A DNA stretch of 64,000 bases from G965247265 sp965247265 (GCA_965247265.1 OZ252002.1:1860001-1924000); one strand, 5' to 3'; positions 9,848 through 20,396 are shown, numbered from the stretch's first letter. Made by a program: numbers and translations. The notes: generated by a model from the sequence alone, not told the origin.

Positions 9848-10330
9848 ATGAAACAAAGTCATACCTCAGGGGCAAATTATAATGGCAATCTTTTGCGTAT
9901 TGGAATTGTATCCGCACGATTTAATGGCAATATTGTTGAGTCAATGAGGAATGCTGCTATCAAAACATTACTTGAAAACGGTGTCGCAGATAATGACATT
10001 AAAGGTTTGCATGTACCAGGTGCATTTGAATTACCCATTGCATGTAAACGTCTTGCCATTACAAAACACTTTGACGGAATAATTGCTTTGGGCTGCGTAA
10101 TACGTGGAGACACACCTCATTTTGACTATGTTTGTCATGGATGCACAATTGGAGTCCAGCAAGTCTCCTTAGAAACCAATTTCCCCATTGCATTTGGTGT
10201 GTTGACAACCGATACGCTTGAGCAAGCGCAGCTACGTTCATCTACTGAAGACCTATCTCAAAATAAAGGACGAGATGCTGCACTTTGTGTTTTGGAGATG
10301 GTAAATGTCTTAAGTTCTATAGAAAGCTAA
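9848..10330 (+). CDS. ribH: 6,7-dimethyl-8-ribityllumazine synthase
   Basis: Condenses the RibD pathway product (after dephosphorylation) with dihydroxybutanone phosphate to make lumazine, the substrate of the preceding gene product. 160 residues. Visible motifs: ARFNGNIVESM, VPGAFELP, the active-site region GCVIRGDTPHFDYVC, and FGVLTTDTLEQA. The stop codon at 10328-10330 directly abuts the GTG start of nusB, implying translational coupling. Confidence 0.97.
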   Translation: MKQSHTSGANYNGNLLRIGIVSARFNGNIVESMRNAAIKTLLENGVADNDIKGLHVPGAFELPIACKRLAITKHFDGIIALGCVIRGDTPHFDYVCHGCTIGVQQVSLETNFPIAFGVLTTDTLEQAQLRSSTEDLSQNKGRDAALCVLEMVNVLSSIES

Positions 10331-10750
10331 GTGAGTGATGCAGAACCACAAAAACGTCATTGGTCAAGACGTTTAGCACTGCAAGCTTTATATCAGTGGC
10401 AACTAACAGACCATGGTATTGACGATCTATTAGCACAGTTTGCAACGGATGATAATTGGCACAAAGTTGATAAAGAATATTTTATTGATTTAGTTAAAGA
10501 ATCCATCCATCGATTTGATGAGCTCATAAATGTCATTTCAAAATATACTGATGCTTCGATGAAAAGCATTGATCCTGTCGAAAAAGCGATATTACTTTTT
10601 TCTACACATGACCTTATAAACCATCAAGATATTCCTGCAAGTGTTGTTATTTCTGAAGCTATAATACTGTGTAAGAAATTTGGTTCAATTGACGGATTCA
10701 AATTCATTAATGGCGTGCTAGATAATATTTCTAAAAGTGAATTGCAATAA
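10331..10750 (+). CDS. nusB: Transcription antitermination factor NusB
   Basis: All-helical RNA-binding factor that acts with NusE (S10) on boxA sequences, mainly in rRNA operons. 139 residues, the normal length. Recognisable parts: RRLALQALYQWQL near the N-terminus, PVEKAILLFSTHDL in the middle and VISEAIILCKKFGSIDGFKFINGVLD near the C-terminus. The start is a GTG immediately after the ribH stop; no ATG in the right place offers an alternative. The neighbourhood ribH-nusB-thiL is conserved in proteobacteria. Confidence 0.95.
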   Translation: MSDAEPQKRHWSRRLALQALYQWQLTDHGIDDLLAQFATDDNWHKVDKEYFIDLVKESIHRFDELINVISKYTDASMKSIDPVEKAILLFSTHDLINHQDIPASVVISEAIILCKKFGSIDGFKFINGVLDNISKSELQ

Positions 10751-10787
10751 TTATTTATGTAAATAATAAATACACAAGCATAAAAAT

Positions 10788-11750
10788 TTGACAGAACAAG
10801 ATATAATTACACAGTATTTTACCCGTCATCGGTTATCCAGTGATAAGGAAATTGGAGTAGGAGATGATGCGGCTGTAGTAGTACCTCCAAATAATTCAAG
10901 GTTAGTTATAACAACAGATACATTGAATATGGGTGTGCACTTTGATAGTAATTGGTTACCTGATTGCATTGGCTATAAATCATTAGCTGTGAGTTTAAGT
11001 GATCTTGCAGCAATGGGCGCTCAGCCACTTTGGGCGACAATCAGTTTATCTATTCCTGACATTGATCATCAGTGGTTAAGAAAATTCTCAGATGAGCTTT
11101 TTTCTTTAGCGGATCGTTACAACATTAAAGTAATTGGCGGTGATTTGGTTAAAGGCCCAGTATCAATTACTGTTCAAGCAATTGGATTTGTTAAGGAAAA
11201 TGCACTGACCCGCTCAAGTGCTAAAACTGGAGATCTAATATTTGTTACCGGCCAAATAGGCGATGCTGCATTAGGTTTAAAATTGCATAATTCAATATCG
11301 AACATATCTGTATCGCCTAATGACGATGCGTTTTTTAGATCGCGCCTCTATAAACCCGAACCAAGGATTAGGGTAGGAAAACAAATAGTTAGCCTGGCAA
11401 ATGCTGCAATTGATATTTCTGATGGATTGCTAATAGATCTACAACGTATTTTGACTCAAAGTAATGTTGGTGCTGTTATAGATATTGGGGATGTGCCGGT
11501 GTCAAATGCACTGAAACACCGAGAAAAATATTTAGAGAATTGGGAAACAATAATATTAGGTGGCGAAGATTACGAATTAATATTCACTGCAAATAAAAAG
11601 GACATCGAAAATATAATTGAGATAAGTAAAAAAACAGAATGTCCCATTACGCATATTGGGAATATTGTATCTAATGCTGGTGTTGAGCTATGTTATGAAG
11701 GTAATTTACTTTCTATACCTAAGAATCAAGGATTTGATCATTTTAATTAA
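10788..11750 (+). CDS. thiL: Thiamine-monophosphate kinase
   Basis: Phosphorylates thiamine monophosphate to the active cofactor thiamine pyrophosphate using ATP. 320 residues of the PurM-like ATP-binding fold: IGVGDDAAVV near residue 22, TTDTLNMGVHF, the SLSDLAAMGAQP helix, IGGDLVKGP and the C-terminal GGEDYELIFTA. The best start is a TTG at 10788, 37 bases after nusB; the alignment with ThiL proteins begins almost at once, so little could be missing. Confidence 0.95.
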   Translation: MTEQDIITQYFTRHRLSSDKEIGVGDDAAVVVPPNNSRLVITTDTLNMGVHFDSNWLPDCIGYKSLAVSLSDLAAMGAQPLWATISLSIPDIDHQWLRKFSDELFSLADRYNIKVIGGDLVKGPVSITVQAIGFVKENALTRSSAKTGDLIFVTGQIGDAALGLKLHNSISNISVSPNDDAFFRSRLYKPEPRIRVGKQIVSLANAAIDISDGLLIDLQRILTQSNVGAVIDIGDVPVSNALKHREKYLENWETIILGGEDYELIFTANKKDIENIIEISKKTECPITHIGNIVSNAGVELCYEGNLLSIPKNQGFDHFN

Positions 11751-11760
11751 ATAACCTGCA

Positions 11761-12246
11761 ATGCCCCTTGATGTAAAACATACCGTTCTACGAAATCCTG
11801 TACATATACTTTCATTTGGATTTGGGGCTGGATTCTCACCCTTTGCGCCAGGAACGATGGGGACGCTCATTGCAATACCTATTTATTTGTTATTAGCATC
11901 ATTTTCCTCAATCATATATTTATCAATTGTCGTTGTTAGTTTTGTGATTGGATGTTGGGCATCTGGACAGACAGCAAATGCGTTGGGTGTTCATGATCAT
12001 CCGGGAATTGTGATTGATGAAATTGTTGGTTATTTGGTGACCATGCTATTGGTGCCTGTTGCCTGGTACTGGATACTTTTAGGGTTCCTGTTTTTTAGGA
12101 TATTCGATATTTGGAAACCGTGGCCGGTATCACTGGCCGATAAGCGTGTTCAGGGCGGGCTAGGGATAATGTTGGATGACTTATTTGCCGGTATATATAG
12201 CCTGTTATCTCTGCATATCGTAATTTGGTCGGCCCAGTTTATCTAA
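11761..12246 (+). CDS. pgpA: Phosphatidylglycerophosphatase A
   Basis: Inner-membrane phosphatase making phosphatidylglycerol from its phosphate. 161 residues. Visible signatures: GFGAGFSPFAPGTMGTL, the acidic segment DHPGIVIDEIVGYL and FFRIFDIWKPWPV, with several hydrophobic segments between them. It starts 10 bases after thiL and ends the nrdR-rib-nusB-thiL string. The 178 bases after its stop have no gene and probably hold the promoter of the kinase gene. Confidence 0.96.
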   Translation: MPLDVKHTVLRNPVHILSFGFGAGFSPFAPGTMGTLIAIPIYLLLASFSSIIYLSIVVVSFVIGCWASGQTANALGVHDHPGIVIDEIVGYLVTMLLVPVAWYWILLGFLFFRIFDIWKPWPVSLADKRVQGGLGIMLDDLFAGIYSLLSLHIVIWSAQFI

Positions 12247-12424
12247 TTCATGACCTCGCTGACACGGCAGGGTAAACTGGTCTACTCAGTAAAATTTACT
12301 ACTATATATCAATTACATATGGTCTTTTTAAATGATAAAAATGGGCTCCATTTTGTACCTTCGACTATTAGTTTGTAGGTGAATTTTAAACATTAAATTT
12401 TCAGGATAGACGTAACGTTCCAAT

Positions 12425-14804
12425 ATGGGTGTTTTAGGTGCAATTCGAGTTGATGGGTTAATTGACCAGGTTTTATCTAAACGGTCGAATGCTGATTATC
12501 AAAAAAATATTATCAAGCTGCAAAAAATTGCAAAAACTGCAATTCCTAAATTGGCAACGCGTCTTGAGACACTTAGTAAAGAAGAAGCAACACCTGTCGT
12601 AGATTTATTATCAAACCTTGCTAGAACTGACTACGCAGAATATTTTAGACCACTATTTTCTGACCCAAGTAGCTATGTGCGCGATGGAGTGGTTAAAGCA
12701 TTATCGCAATCTAATCATATTGATCCAAATGTATTTGTCGATTTATTTGAAGATCAAGATGCGTCAAAACCAATGTTAATGATTTTTCTTACTGCGCAAA
12801 AACAAAAGGTTAATGGCTCAAAGCTACTGCGCTAAGCCTATAAACTTGAGCACAATGATCAAGCGGCCTTGTTCCGCTTGTTAGAAACAATTGCCAGTGA
12901 CACCTTGGTACCTGAACTTTTAAATAGAGCGGACACAAAAGATCCGATCATGCGTACCTATGTAACAAAGGTGATGTCTAAGTTTGATACACCAAAAGTT
13001 ACTGAGTCCCTTGGCAAATTATTATCAGATGAAAATAAAGCAGTTCGATTAGCTGCATTGGAAGGGTTATCAACATCGAGGAGTAATATTGACATTAAAC
13101 GTCTTTGTGCATTGATCAATGCCCCGACTTTAAAGTGCAAAATAAAGCAATCGAAACGATAATCAAAATAAATAATCCTAAAACCGTACGTTATTTAATT
13201 CCTCATTTAAAGGATGAGTCTGAGTATACGCGCCGTGCTGCCGTTGAAGTTCTAAATGAAATTGCAAGTAAAGATTCAGTAAAAGATTTACTTAATACAA
13301 TAAAAGATGAAGATTGGTGGGTTCGAAGTAGAGCTGCAGATGCGCTCGGTAAAATAGGGGGAAAACGTGTCGTTGATGCAGTGATTCAATTAATTAAAGA
13401 TGATGACGAATTCATTCGAAGATCAGCAGTTGAAATTATAAATGCAACCAAGGATGAAAGAACGTTTGATGCACTGGTTAAATCTTTAGACGATACAGAT
13501 TGGTGGGTTAGAGAGCGAGCTATTGATGGTTTAGCTGCATTGGGAAATAAAAAGAGTGCGCCTATATTAATTAAGATGTTAAAGGAAAATCCTGATAACG
13601 AAGCGATGGCGGTAGTGCTATTAAAAGCATTTTCAACGCTGAAAGCAGAAGAAGCACTTGATGTAACGATTAAACAACTAAAGTCAGAATCAGAAAATAT
13701 AATTAAAGAAGCAATTAGTACGCTTATGGTTATAACTACTGAAAAAGATGTCGAAATCGTTATAAGTGCTATAGAAAAAGTAATTGCGAATCAAACACAA
13801 GAAATCCAAGAGTTAGGGCAAGAGGCTATTAATAGTATAGTAGAACAAGAACCAGAAGATTCTTCAATCAAAGTGTTTAAAGGTGATGCAGGTGATGACG
13901 CAGGTGGAACTATTACCATGCCTGGCAAAGTTGTGCGTGGCAATATGTTCATGGAATCCCAAACTATTAACCCTGATGATTTACAACCCGATGATATGCT
14001 TGCAGATCGATACCGTTATATTAAGAAAATCGGTAAGGGTGCATTTGGATCTGTGTTCTTAGTTGAAGATACGATGATTAATGAGGAGATTATCCTTAAA
14101 TTTTTGAACACACAGTTTGTAACAGACCAAAGCATTATAAAACGTTTTATTTATGAATTACGATTTGCTCGTAAAATTACCCATCCAAATGTAATTCGCA
14201 TCTATGACATGGTTTCATTTGGTAAGGCACATGCTATTTCTATGGAGTATTTCAAGAGTCACACGTTAAGTGCTGAAATAAAAGACAAGAAACCTATGGA
14301 TATTGAACGCGCTAAAAAGATGACATTTGATGTGTGCAGCGGCATGGAAAGCGCTCATGCAGCTAATGTCGTTCATCGTGATCTTAAACCTAATAATATT
14401 TTAATTGATGAAAGTAGACTTGTGAAAATTGTAGATTTTGGTGTAGCGGCTGCGACGCAAACGACAGATACTAAATTAACTAAAACTGGCTACTTGTTGG
14501 AACACCCACCTACATGGCACCTGAGCAAGTTTTAGGCAAAGATGTGGATGAACGTACAGATATTTATAGTTTGGGTGTAATCATGTACGAAATGTTAACG
14601 GGAAGAGCTCCATATTCAGGTAAAGATAGTATGTCCATTATGTACCAGCATGTTCAGGGAAAAGCCGCAAAAGTAAGCGATAAGAATGATGAAATTTCAA
14701 GTGATTTGAGCAAGCTGGTGTCAAAATGTATGAGTGTGAAAGCGGAAAAGCGGCCCCAATCGATGGGTGAGCTCAAAGAGACAATCCAAGAATTTATGAA
14801 CTAG
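12425..14804 (+). pseudogene. HEAT-repeat Ser/Thr protein kinase, interrupted by one stop and two frameshifts
   Basis: Reassembled, this is one protein of about 793 residues: roughly 450 residues of HEAT/PBS-type helical repeats (for example the DEDWWVRSRAADALGKIGG and DTDWWVRERAIDGLAALGN units), then a Hanks-type kinase domain with GKGAFGSVFL (P-loop), the Lys in IILKFL, HRDLKPNNI (catalytic loop), DFGVA and MAPEQ. Lesions: an in-frame TAA at 12833-12835 (the same frame continues AYKLEHNDQAALFRLL); loss of one base in the C run 13122-13125; loss of one base at the GG 14499-14500, just before the activation-segment APE motif. The kinase would be a soluble protein with a scaffold N-terminus. 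Downstream FHA domains are its likely phosphothreonine readers. Sequencing error is the alternative to real decay. Confidence 0.85.
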
Positions 14805-14816
14805 TATTTAAATAAT

Positions 14817-15899
14817 ATGGCTAGAGTCGATGTATTTTTAAAACTTGGAAGAGAGCAAAGTTGTTCTGATATCCATTTTGCAGTGGGTGTGCCGCCCATG
14901 TTTCGTATGCATGGAGATTTAATGCCAATTAAGTTTAGAGATTTAGGTGACACTGAACTAGAAACCTATATGAGCGAGATTCTTACAAAGTCACAAAAAG
15001 AGAAAATTCGAAAAGGCGATGATCTTGATTTTTCATACATGTCAGAAGGTGTAGGAAGATTTCGAGTTAACTTATTTAGAAAGTCTACTGGCATTGGGGC
15101 AGTACTGCGTCATATCCCAACAGAAATTCCGTCATTTGAAGAGTTAGTGTTACCGCCCATTATCAAGTCCTTCGCAGATTACAAACAAGGCATGGTGTTG
15201 GTTACCGGCTCTACAGGAACAGGTAAATCGACAACACTTGCTTCACTTATAAGTCATATAAATAAAACACGAAAAGAAAACATTATTACCTTGGAAGATC
15301 CAATTGAATTTATTCATCCAAGTAAAAATTCACAAGTAATTCAACGCGAAGTAGGAACACATGTGAATAGTTTTTCAGATGGGTTGCGCGCATCACTGCG
15401 TGAAGATCCAGATATTATTCTTGTTGGTGAAATGCGAGATACAGAGACTATTAGCATGGCAATGTTAGCAGCTGAAACAGGCCATTTAGTATTCGGCACA
15501 TTGCATACAACTTCTGCTACTAAATCCATTGATCGAATCATTGATGCGTTGCCAGCTGATCAGCAAGGCCAAGGCAAAATATTTTTATCTCAAAACTTGC
15601 ATGCTGTGGTAACGCAAGATCTTGTAAAAACCATTGATGGGAAAGGGCGCAAGGCAATTGTTGAGATCATGATTATGAACAATGCCATATCAAACCTGAT
15701 CATGTCTGACAAAAATTTTCAAATTCCTAACCAAATTCAGACAGGAAGCTCAGCTGGCATGCAACTTAAGGATCAAGTACTACTTCACGCAGTGCAAGCA
15801 AAAGAAATTGACCCCGATGATGCCTATTTACATGGTAATGATAAAAAGCAGTTTGAACATTTCGTGACGGATCTTTCACTTTTACCAAAAGGAGACTAA
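14817..15899 (+). CDS. PilT-family type IV pilus retraction-type ATPase (intact copy)
   Basis: 360-residue hexameric AAA-like ATPase of the PilT/PilU branch of secretion ATPases. Visible: N-terminal PAS-like part with SDIHFAVGVPPMFRMHGD, Walker A GSTGTGKST near residue 133, ASP-box region EDPIEFIHP, Walker B DPDIILVGEMRD and His-box AETGHLVFGTLHTT. It starts 12 bases after the kinase gene and is followed 10 bases later by a second PilT-like gene. It is divergent from canonical PilT, and its place next to a kinase rather than pilus biogenesis genes suggests a specialised regulatory or motility role, which is inference. Confidence 0.85.
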   Translation: MARVDVFLKLGREQSCSDIHFAVGVPPMFRMHGDLMPIKFRDLGDTELETYMSEILTKSQKEKIRKGDDLDFSYMSEGVGRFRVNLFRKSTGIGAVLRHIPTEIPSFEELVLPPIIKSFADYKQGMVLVTGSTGTGKSTTLASLISHINKTRKENIITLEDPIEFIHPSKNSQVIQREVGTHVNSFSDGLRASLREDPDIILVGEMRDTETISMAMLAAETGHLVFGTLHTTSATKSIDRIIDALPADQQGQGKIFLSQNLHAVVTQDLVKTIDGKGRKAIVEIMIMNNAISNLIMSDKNFQIPNQIQTGSSAGMQLKDQVLLHAVQAKEIDPDDAYLHGNDKKQFEHFVTDLSLLPKGD

Positions 15900-15909
15900 A
15901 TTCTAAATT

Positions 15910-16979
15910 ATGCTTGATATCGATACATTGTTGGAAATGCTTGTTGCAAGAGGCGGCTCTGATTTACATTTAGTATCAGGTGATCCACCTCGAATGCGAG
16001 TATACGGAGATCTTGAGTCTATTTCCGAAGACGCAATCAGCGCTAAAGAAATGCTTGAACCTGTAATGAGCATAATGCCCAGTCGAGCGCGCAATGTATT
16101 TGAGAAAGACGATAATGCTGATTTTGCTTATACCATCGAAGGAAAAGGACGTTTTCGAGTTAATGCATTTAGGCATTTGAATGGCTTGGGTGCAGTTTTT
16201 CGATCCATACCTGCAGAAACTGCATCATTAGAAGATCTTAATTTACCAGAAATTTTGAGTAATATTTGTAAGCAAAAATCTGGAATGATATTGGTAACAG
16301 GCAAAACAGGGTCTGGTAAATCAACGACGCTATCTGCGATGGTAGATTCAATAAATAAGAGTTTTAAAGGACACGTTCTTACCATTGAAGACCCCATCGA
16401 ATTTATACACAAACAAAAAAGTGCCTAATTAGTCAACGCGAAGTTGGTGAGCATGCAAAATCATTTGCAAGTGCTTTACATTCTGCATTGCGAGAAGACC
16501 CAAATGTAATCCTAGTAGGCGAAATGCGCGATCTAGAAACAATGAGTCTAGCGGTAACTGCTGCAGAGACAGGGATCTTGGTTTTTGGAACGTTGCATAC
16601 CAATAGTGCTGCTACTACTGTGGATCGCATTATAAACGCATTTCCAGTCAACAAACAGGATCAAATTCGAACGATGCTCTCTACTTCATTGCGCGCTGTG
16701 ATATCACAACAACCCATTAAATCTAAGGATGGGAAAGGGCGTGAGGCAGCTGTTGAAATTATGATTAATACACCTGCTATATCCAACATAATTCGAGAAG
16801 GTAAAACAGATCAAATTGATAACTCGATTCAAGGTGGAAGTAAGTTTGGTATGCAGAGTATGGATACAGCGATAAAAACACTTCTTAGTGAAGATCGAAT
16901 TGACCCGCAAATGGCGTTTGAATGTGCAAATGATAAGGCACAATTTACTCAATTCTTAAAGAAAGCTGCAGCTTCTTAA
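15910..16979 (+). pseudogene. Second PilT/PilU-family ATPase, frameshifted
   Basis: Tandem relative of the preceding ATPase, about 356 residues when repaired. Motifs: SDLHLVSGDPPRMRVYGD, Walker A GKTGSGKST, EDPIEFIHK, then after the break SQREVGEHAKSF, Walker B DPNVILVGEMRD and AETGILVFGTLHT, in which the usual His of the His-box (AETGH) is replaced by Ile. A single missing base at the CC at 16424-16425 brings a TAA into frame; adding one C restores the frame (ALISQREVG). The break falls between Walker A and Walker B, so each fragment alone would be inactive as an ATPase. Either a real lesion or a sequence error. Confidence 0.85.
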
Positions 16980-16995
16980 TGATAAGCCTTTACAA

Positions 16996-17652
16996 ATGTC
17001 TATCTCGAAAAATCTTTTAAGTTTAATTCTTATTTGTATTGCTTCTTGTCCAGTAGTTTCTCAAATATCAATAAATATTGAAGTTATAGCTTTATTTAAA
17101 GATAAAGCGATGGTCCTTATAAATAAAGAACAACACTTACTTAATGTCGGTGAGCCCACAACAACAGGTGTTATGCTGGTTGAGTCAACCAGTAAATATG
17201 CCGTACTTGAAGTGAATGGTATTAAATCAAAATATATGCTTAGTAATAGAGTTCAAGCGAATTACGAACAACGTGAAAAACGGAAAACACTTATTTATCG
17301 AAGTACTAATGGTATGTTCAAGACAACGGGGTCCATCAATGGCTATACTGTCGACTTTCTAATTGATACAGGTGCTAGTGCAATTGCCATCAATTCAAAT
17401 TTAGCCAGACACCTTGGTATACAGTATAAATTAACGGGCGATTCAACCGTTGTGAGTACGGCATCTGGTACAAAAAATGCGTATTCAGTGAAATTTGATC
17501 GTGTCAAAGTTGGTGAGATTATGTTAAGAAATGTTGAGGGTTTCGTGCTTGAGGGAATTGATCCGAATCCACCCTTGTTGGGAATGTCTTACCTCGGTCG
17601 CCTGAATATTATCAATGAAGGCCAAGTCATGAAACTCGAAGAGAAATATTGA
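16996..17652 (+). CDS. Clan AA (retropepsin-like) aspartic protease, TIGR02281-like, membrane or periplasmic
   Basis: 218 residues. An N-terminal hydrophobic segment (residues 5-20) acts as signal or anchor. Residues 25-90 resemble a small beta domain of the kind found in GspC/PilP-like pilus proteins (KDKAMVLINKEQHLLNVGE). The C-terminal half is a single-domain retropepsin-like unit: VDFLIDTGASAIAIN contains the catalytic DTGA, and LLGMSYLGRL is the family's C-terminal motif. Such proteases act as homodimers. It lies between the PilT pair and the cyclase-FHA gene and overlaps the latter by four bases (TTGA), so it belongs to the same transcription unit. Confidence 0.8.
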   Translation: MSISKNLLSLILICIASCPVVSQISINIEVIALFKDKAMVLINKEQHLLNVGEPTTTGVMLVESTSKYAVLEVNGIKSKYMLSNRVQANYEQREKRKTLIYRSTNGMFKTTGSINGYTVDFLIDTGASAIAINSNLARHLGIQYKLTGDSTVVSTASGTKNAYSVKFDRVKVGEIMLRNVEGFVLEGIDPNPPLLGMSYLGRLNIINEGQVMKLEEKY

Positions 17653-18554
17653 GTAGTCCTGTGAGTAAAGATAATCAAGACTGCACCATAATGTTTATAG
17701 ACATTGCAGGCAGCACAAAATTATATCAAGAATATGGCGATACACTCGCACAAGATAGTATTGCGCGCTGCTTAATTAGACTTTCTGAGATAATTAAACG
17801 ACATCGTGGCACGGTAGTTAAATTTATTGGCGATGAGATTTTGTGCTACTTATCAGACCCAGAACTCGCATTTCAAGCAGCTTTCAAGATGCAAGAAATT
17901 GCAAAAGTCACAATTGATCCAAATGGTGTCCAAGTATCATTACGCATCGGGATGCATTACGGATCAGCAATAATTGAAGATAGTGATATGTATGGCGATG
18001 CAGTAAATGTAGCAGCGGCCATGCGCGATATTGCAAAAGGTGGACAAATTATTGCCACGGATGCAATCGTCGAACATATACCCCCTGAAATTAGTCATTT
18101 TACGAGACGCTATGACACCTCGCGCATAAAAGGGCGACAAGAATAGACAATCATTTATGAAATTTTATGGGAAGGGGAAGCGTCTACTCAAGTACTCTCA
18201 GGCACAACAAATTTAGAAAAACTAAAATCATCCAAATTGCAACTCGTTTTTCAAGATACTGAAATTGCATTGCTAGCAAATACGCCCTCCTTGACACTAG
18301 GCCGTGACATGGCATGTAGCATTATTATTGATGGTACATTGGTTTCAAGACAGCATGCATTAATTGAATATCGCCGTGGAAAATTTTTGTTAAGTGATAC
18401 AAGTACTAATGGTACATATATAATTACAGACGATGGACGCAGCATCTATCTACGACGTGAAGAATTTCCTCTCTGGGGCGAAGGTAAAATTAGTCTAGGC
18501 AAAACAATTGTTGATGAAAAAACCCCTGATATTATTCACTTTACATCGCTTTAA
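17649..18554 (+). pseudogene. Adenylate/guanylate cyclase (class III) with C-terminal FHA domain, interrupted by a stop
   Basis: One frame of 302 codons containing a class III cyclase catalytic domain (MFIDIAGSTKLYQ near the N-terminus, VVKFIGDEILCYL, YGDAVNVAAAM) followed by an FHA domain (LTLGRDMACSIIIDGTLVSRQHALI and TNGTYI). An in-frame TAG at 18144-18146 separates them; the frame continues without a break as TIIYEILWEGEAST, the usual cyclase tail, so the TAG looks like a mutated Gln codon. If real, the product is a cyclase domain without its FHA reader. The TTG start overlaps the protease stop; a GTG at 17661 is an alternative. Confidence 0.8.
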
Positions 18555-18575
18555 TAACTTGGGTTAAATATACAA

Positions 18576-18593
18576 TAGAGGTTTGTACCTCTA
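18576..18593. other. Small hairpin between the signalling cluster and gltX
   Basis: Perfect seven-base inverted repeat tagaggt/acctcta around a four-base loop. No T-run follows on either strand, so it is not a convincing intrinsic terminator; it may mark the 3' end of the upstream transcript or be incidental. Confidence 0.3.
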
Positions 18594-18622
18594 ACGTTAG
18601 TTATATTGCCTTATTTTATCAT

Positions 18623-20029
18623 ATGAATATTCGTACACGATTTGCTCCGAGTCCGACAGGATATTTGCATGTTGGTGGAGCAAGAACAGCACTATTTAGC
18701 TGGCTGTATGCAAAGAAGCATCATGGCGAGTTTATATTACGAATTGAAGATACGGATCAAGAACGATCTAAGCCAGAATTTACACAAGATATCCTAAGCA
18801 GTTTAAAGTGGCTGGGGATAAATTCTGATATCACGCCAATTTTTCAGTCAAAGCGAAATGAAAAATACCAGCAAGCCATCCAAAAACTTATAGATCAAGA
18901 AAATGCGTATTACTGCTATTGTTCAAAAGACCGCCTAGAAGCGCTTAGAGAAGAACAAATAAAAAATAAACAAAAGCCTCGTTATGATGGCTTTTGTAGA
19001 ACTTTATCATCTGCACCCAATGCAAATATTCAACCGGTTATACGATTTAAAAACCCTCTTGATGGGGCAGTCACAATTAATGATCGCGTACGGGGCAATG
19101 TGGTTGTGCAAAATAGTGAACTGGATGATTTGATTTTAGCCAGATCAGATGGTTCACCAACCTATCATTTATCTGTTGTAGTTGATGATATCGATTTAGA
19201 AATTACCCACGTTATTCGAGGCGAAGATCATTTAAACAATACGCCTCGACAAATTAATATTTACAATGCTTTGAATAAAGAGATTCCGGAATATGCACAT
19301 TTACCACTTATCCATGGTAAAGATGGGCGGCGACTCTCTAAACGACATGGTGCAGTTTCAGTAAATCAGTATAAAGCTGACGGGTATCTCCCTGAGGCAT
19401 TTTTAAATTATTTAGTTCGCCTAGGCTGGTCTCATGGCGATCAAGAAATATTTTCATTGGATGAAATGCTAAATTTGTTTGATCTTTCCTCAATACAGCA
19501 ATCTGCTGCTACGTTTGATTTTTATAAGCTACTGTGGGTAAATCATCAATATATGATGAATACCTCCGGTTCTACAATAAGTACAATGCTTAATAAATAT
19601 TTTGCTTCTCAGGGAATAGCAACAGAAAGTAACCCCGGTATTGCTGCAGTATATGATGTTCAAAAAGAGCGTTTTAAAAATTTACTTGATTTAAGTCATG
19701 CTAGTCGATACTTCTATAATGACGTTTGTGAATATGATGAAAAAGGGGCCAGTAAGCATTTTTCTAAAAACAGTATAGAAATTTTGAAAATATTAAAGAC
19801 AAAATTTGAACATATTGAAGCGTGGTCATCGGTGAATATTCACACCGCAATTAATGCCACTGCGGATCAATTAGGCTTGAAATTTGGTAAGGTTGCACCT
19901 GCACTCAGGCTTGCGGTAACAGGTTGCACTGTATCGCCATCCATAGATATTACATTGGAATTGCTCGGACCTGAAAAGACGTCGCAACGCATTGATCAAG
20001 CGATTGAATATATTATAGGGTCGGTATAA
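18623..20029 (+). CDS. gltX: Glutamyl-tRNA synthetase
   Basis: Class I aminoacyl-tRNA synthetase charging tRNA-Glu. 468 residues, the normal length. The HIGH signature appears as FAPSPTGYLHVGGARTA (residues 8-22) and the KMSKS signature as RRLSKRHGA near residue 240, with IEDTDQERS and VIRGEDHLNNTPRQ in the catalytic domain and a helical anticodon-binding C-terminus. The gene is intact, in contrast to the broken genes on both sides. It is followed by tRNA-Ala rather than tRNA-Glu. Confidence 0.97.
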   Translation: MNIRTRFAPSPTGYLHVGGARTALFSWLYAKKHHGEFILRIEDTDQERSKPEFTQDILSSLKWLGINSDITPIFQSKRNEKYQQAIQKLIDQENAYYCYCSKDRLEALREEQIKNKQKPRYDGFCRTLSSAPNANIQPVIRFKNPLDGAVTINDRVRGNVVVQNSELDDLILARSDGSPTYHLSVVVDDIDLEITHVIRGEDHLNNTPRQINIYNALNKEIPEYAHLPLIHGKDGRRLSKRHGAVSVNQYKADGYLPEAFLNYLVRLGWSHGDQEIFSLDEMLNLFDLSSIQQSAATFDFYKLLWVNHQYMMNTSGSTISTMLNKYFASQGIATESNPGIAAVYDVQKERFKNLLDLSHASRYFYNDVCEYDEKGASKHFSKNSIEILKILKTKFEHIEAWSSVNIHTAINATADQLGLKFGKVAPALRLAVTGCTVSPSIDITLELLGPEKTSQRIDQAIEYIIGSV

Positions 20030-20049
20030 ATAGTAATTATAGGAAAATT

Positions 20050-20125
<76 letters not shown>

Positions 20126-20162
20126 ACAAATTCCTAATATAATATAACTAAATAATTATAAA

Positions 20163-20396
20163 ATGGGTTGGGCCCATAATTGTGTACAGAAGTATTCAGC
20201 TAAAAATCGGAGACTTTCGTCTGATCGTCGCAGTACAGAAGTCATTGCGCAGTTTCCAATTATCACAACAAAAGGAAGATGCATTAGGCGAGATCGTCGT
20301 TATACACCAGAGAGACGTGTTTCAAGTATAGTAGTAAGAGAGTGGGACGTAAAAAATTCAATTTTTAATTTGCTCTTTAAGAACACAGAAAGATAA
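20163..20396 (+). CDS. Small Arg-rich protein of unknown function
   Basis: 77 residues, basic, with repeated Arg pairs (RRLSSDRRST and RDRRYTPERR) around a short hydrophobic stretch FPIITTKG. The pattern resembles small uncharacterised proteobacterial proteins with DRR repeats, but no family is named with confidence. No signal peptide. It stands alone between tRNA-Ala and the end of the converging gsp operon. Confidence 0.5.
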   Translation: MGWAHNCVQKYSAKNRRLSSDRRSTEVIAQFPIITTKGRCIRRDRRYTPERRVSSIVVREWDVKNSIFNLLFKNTER

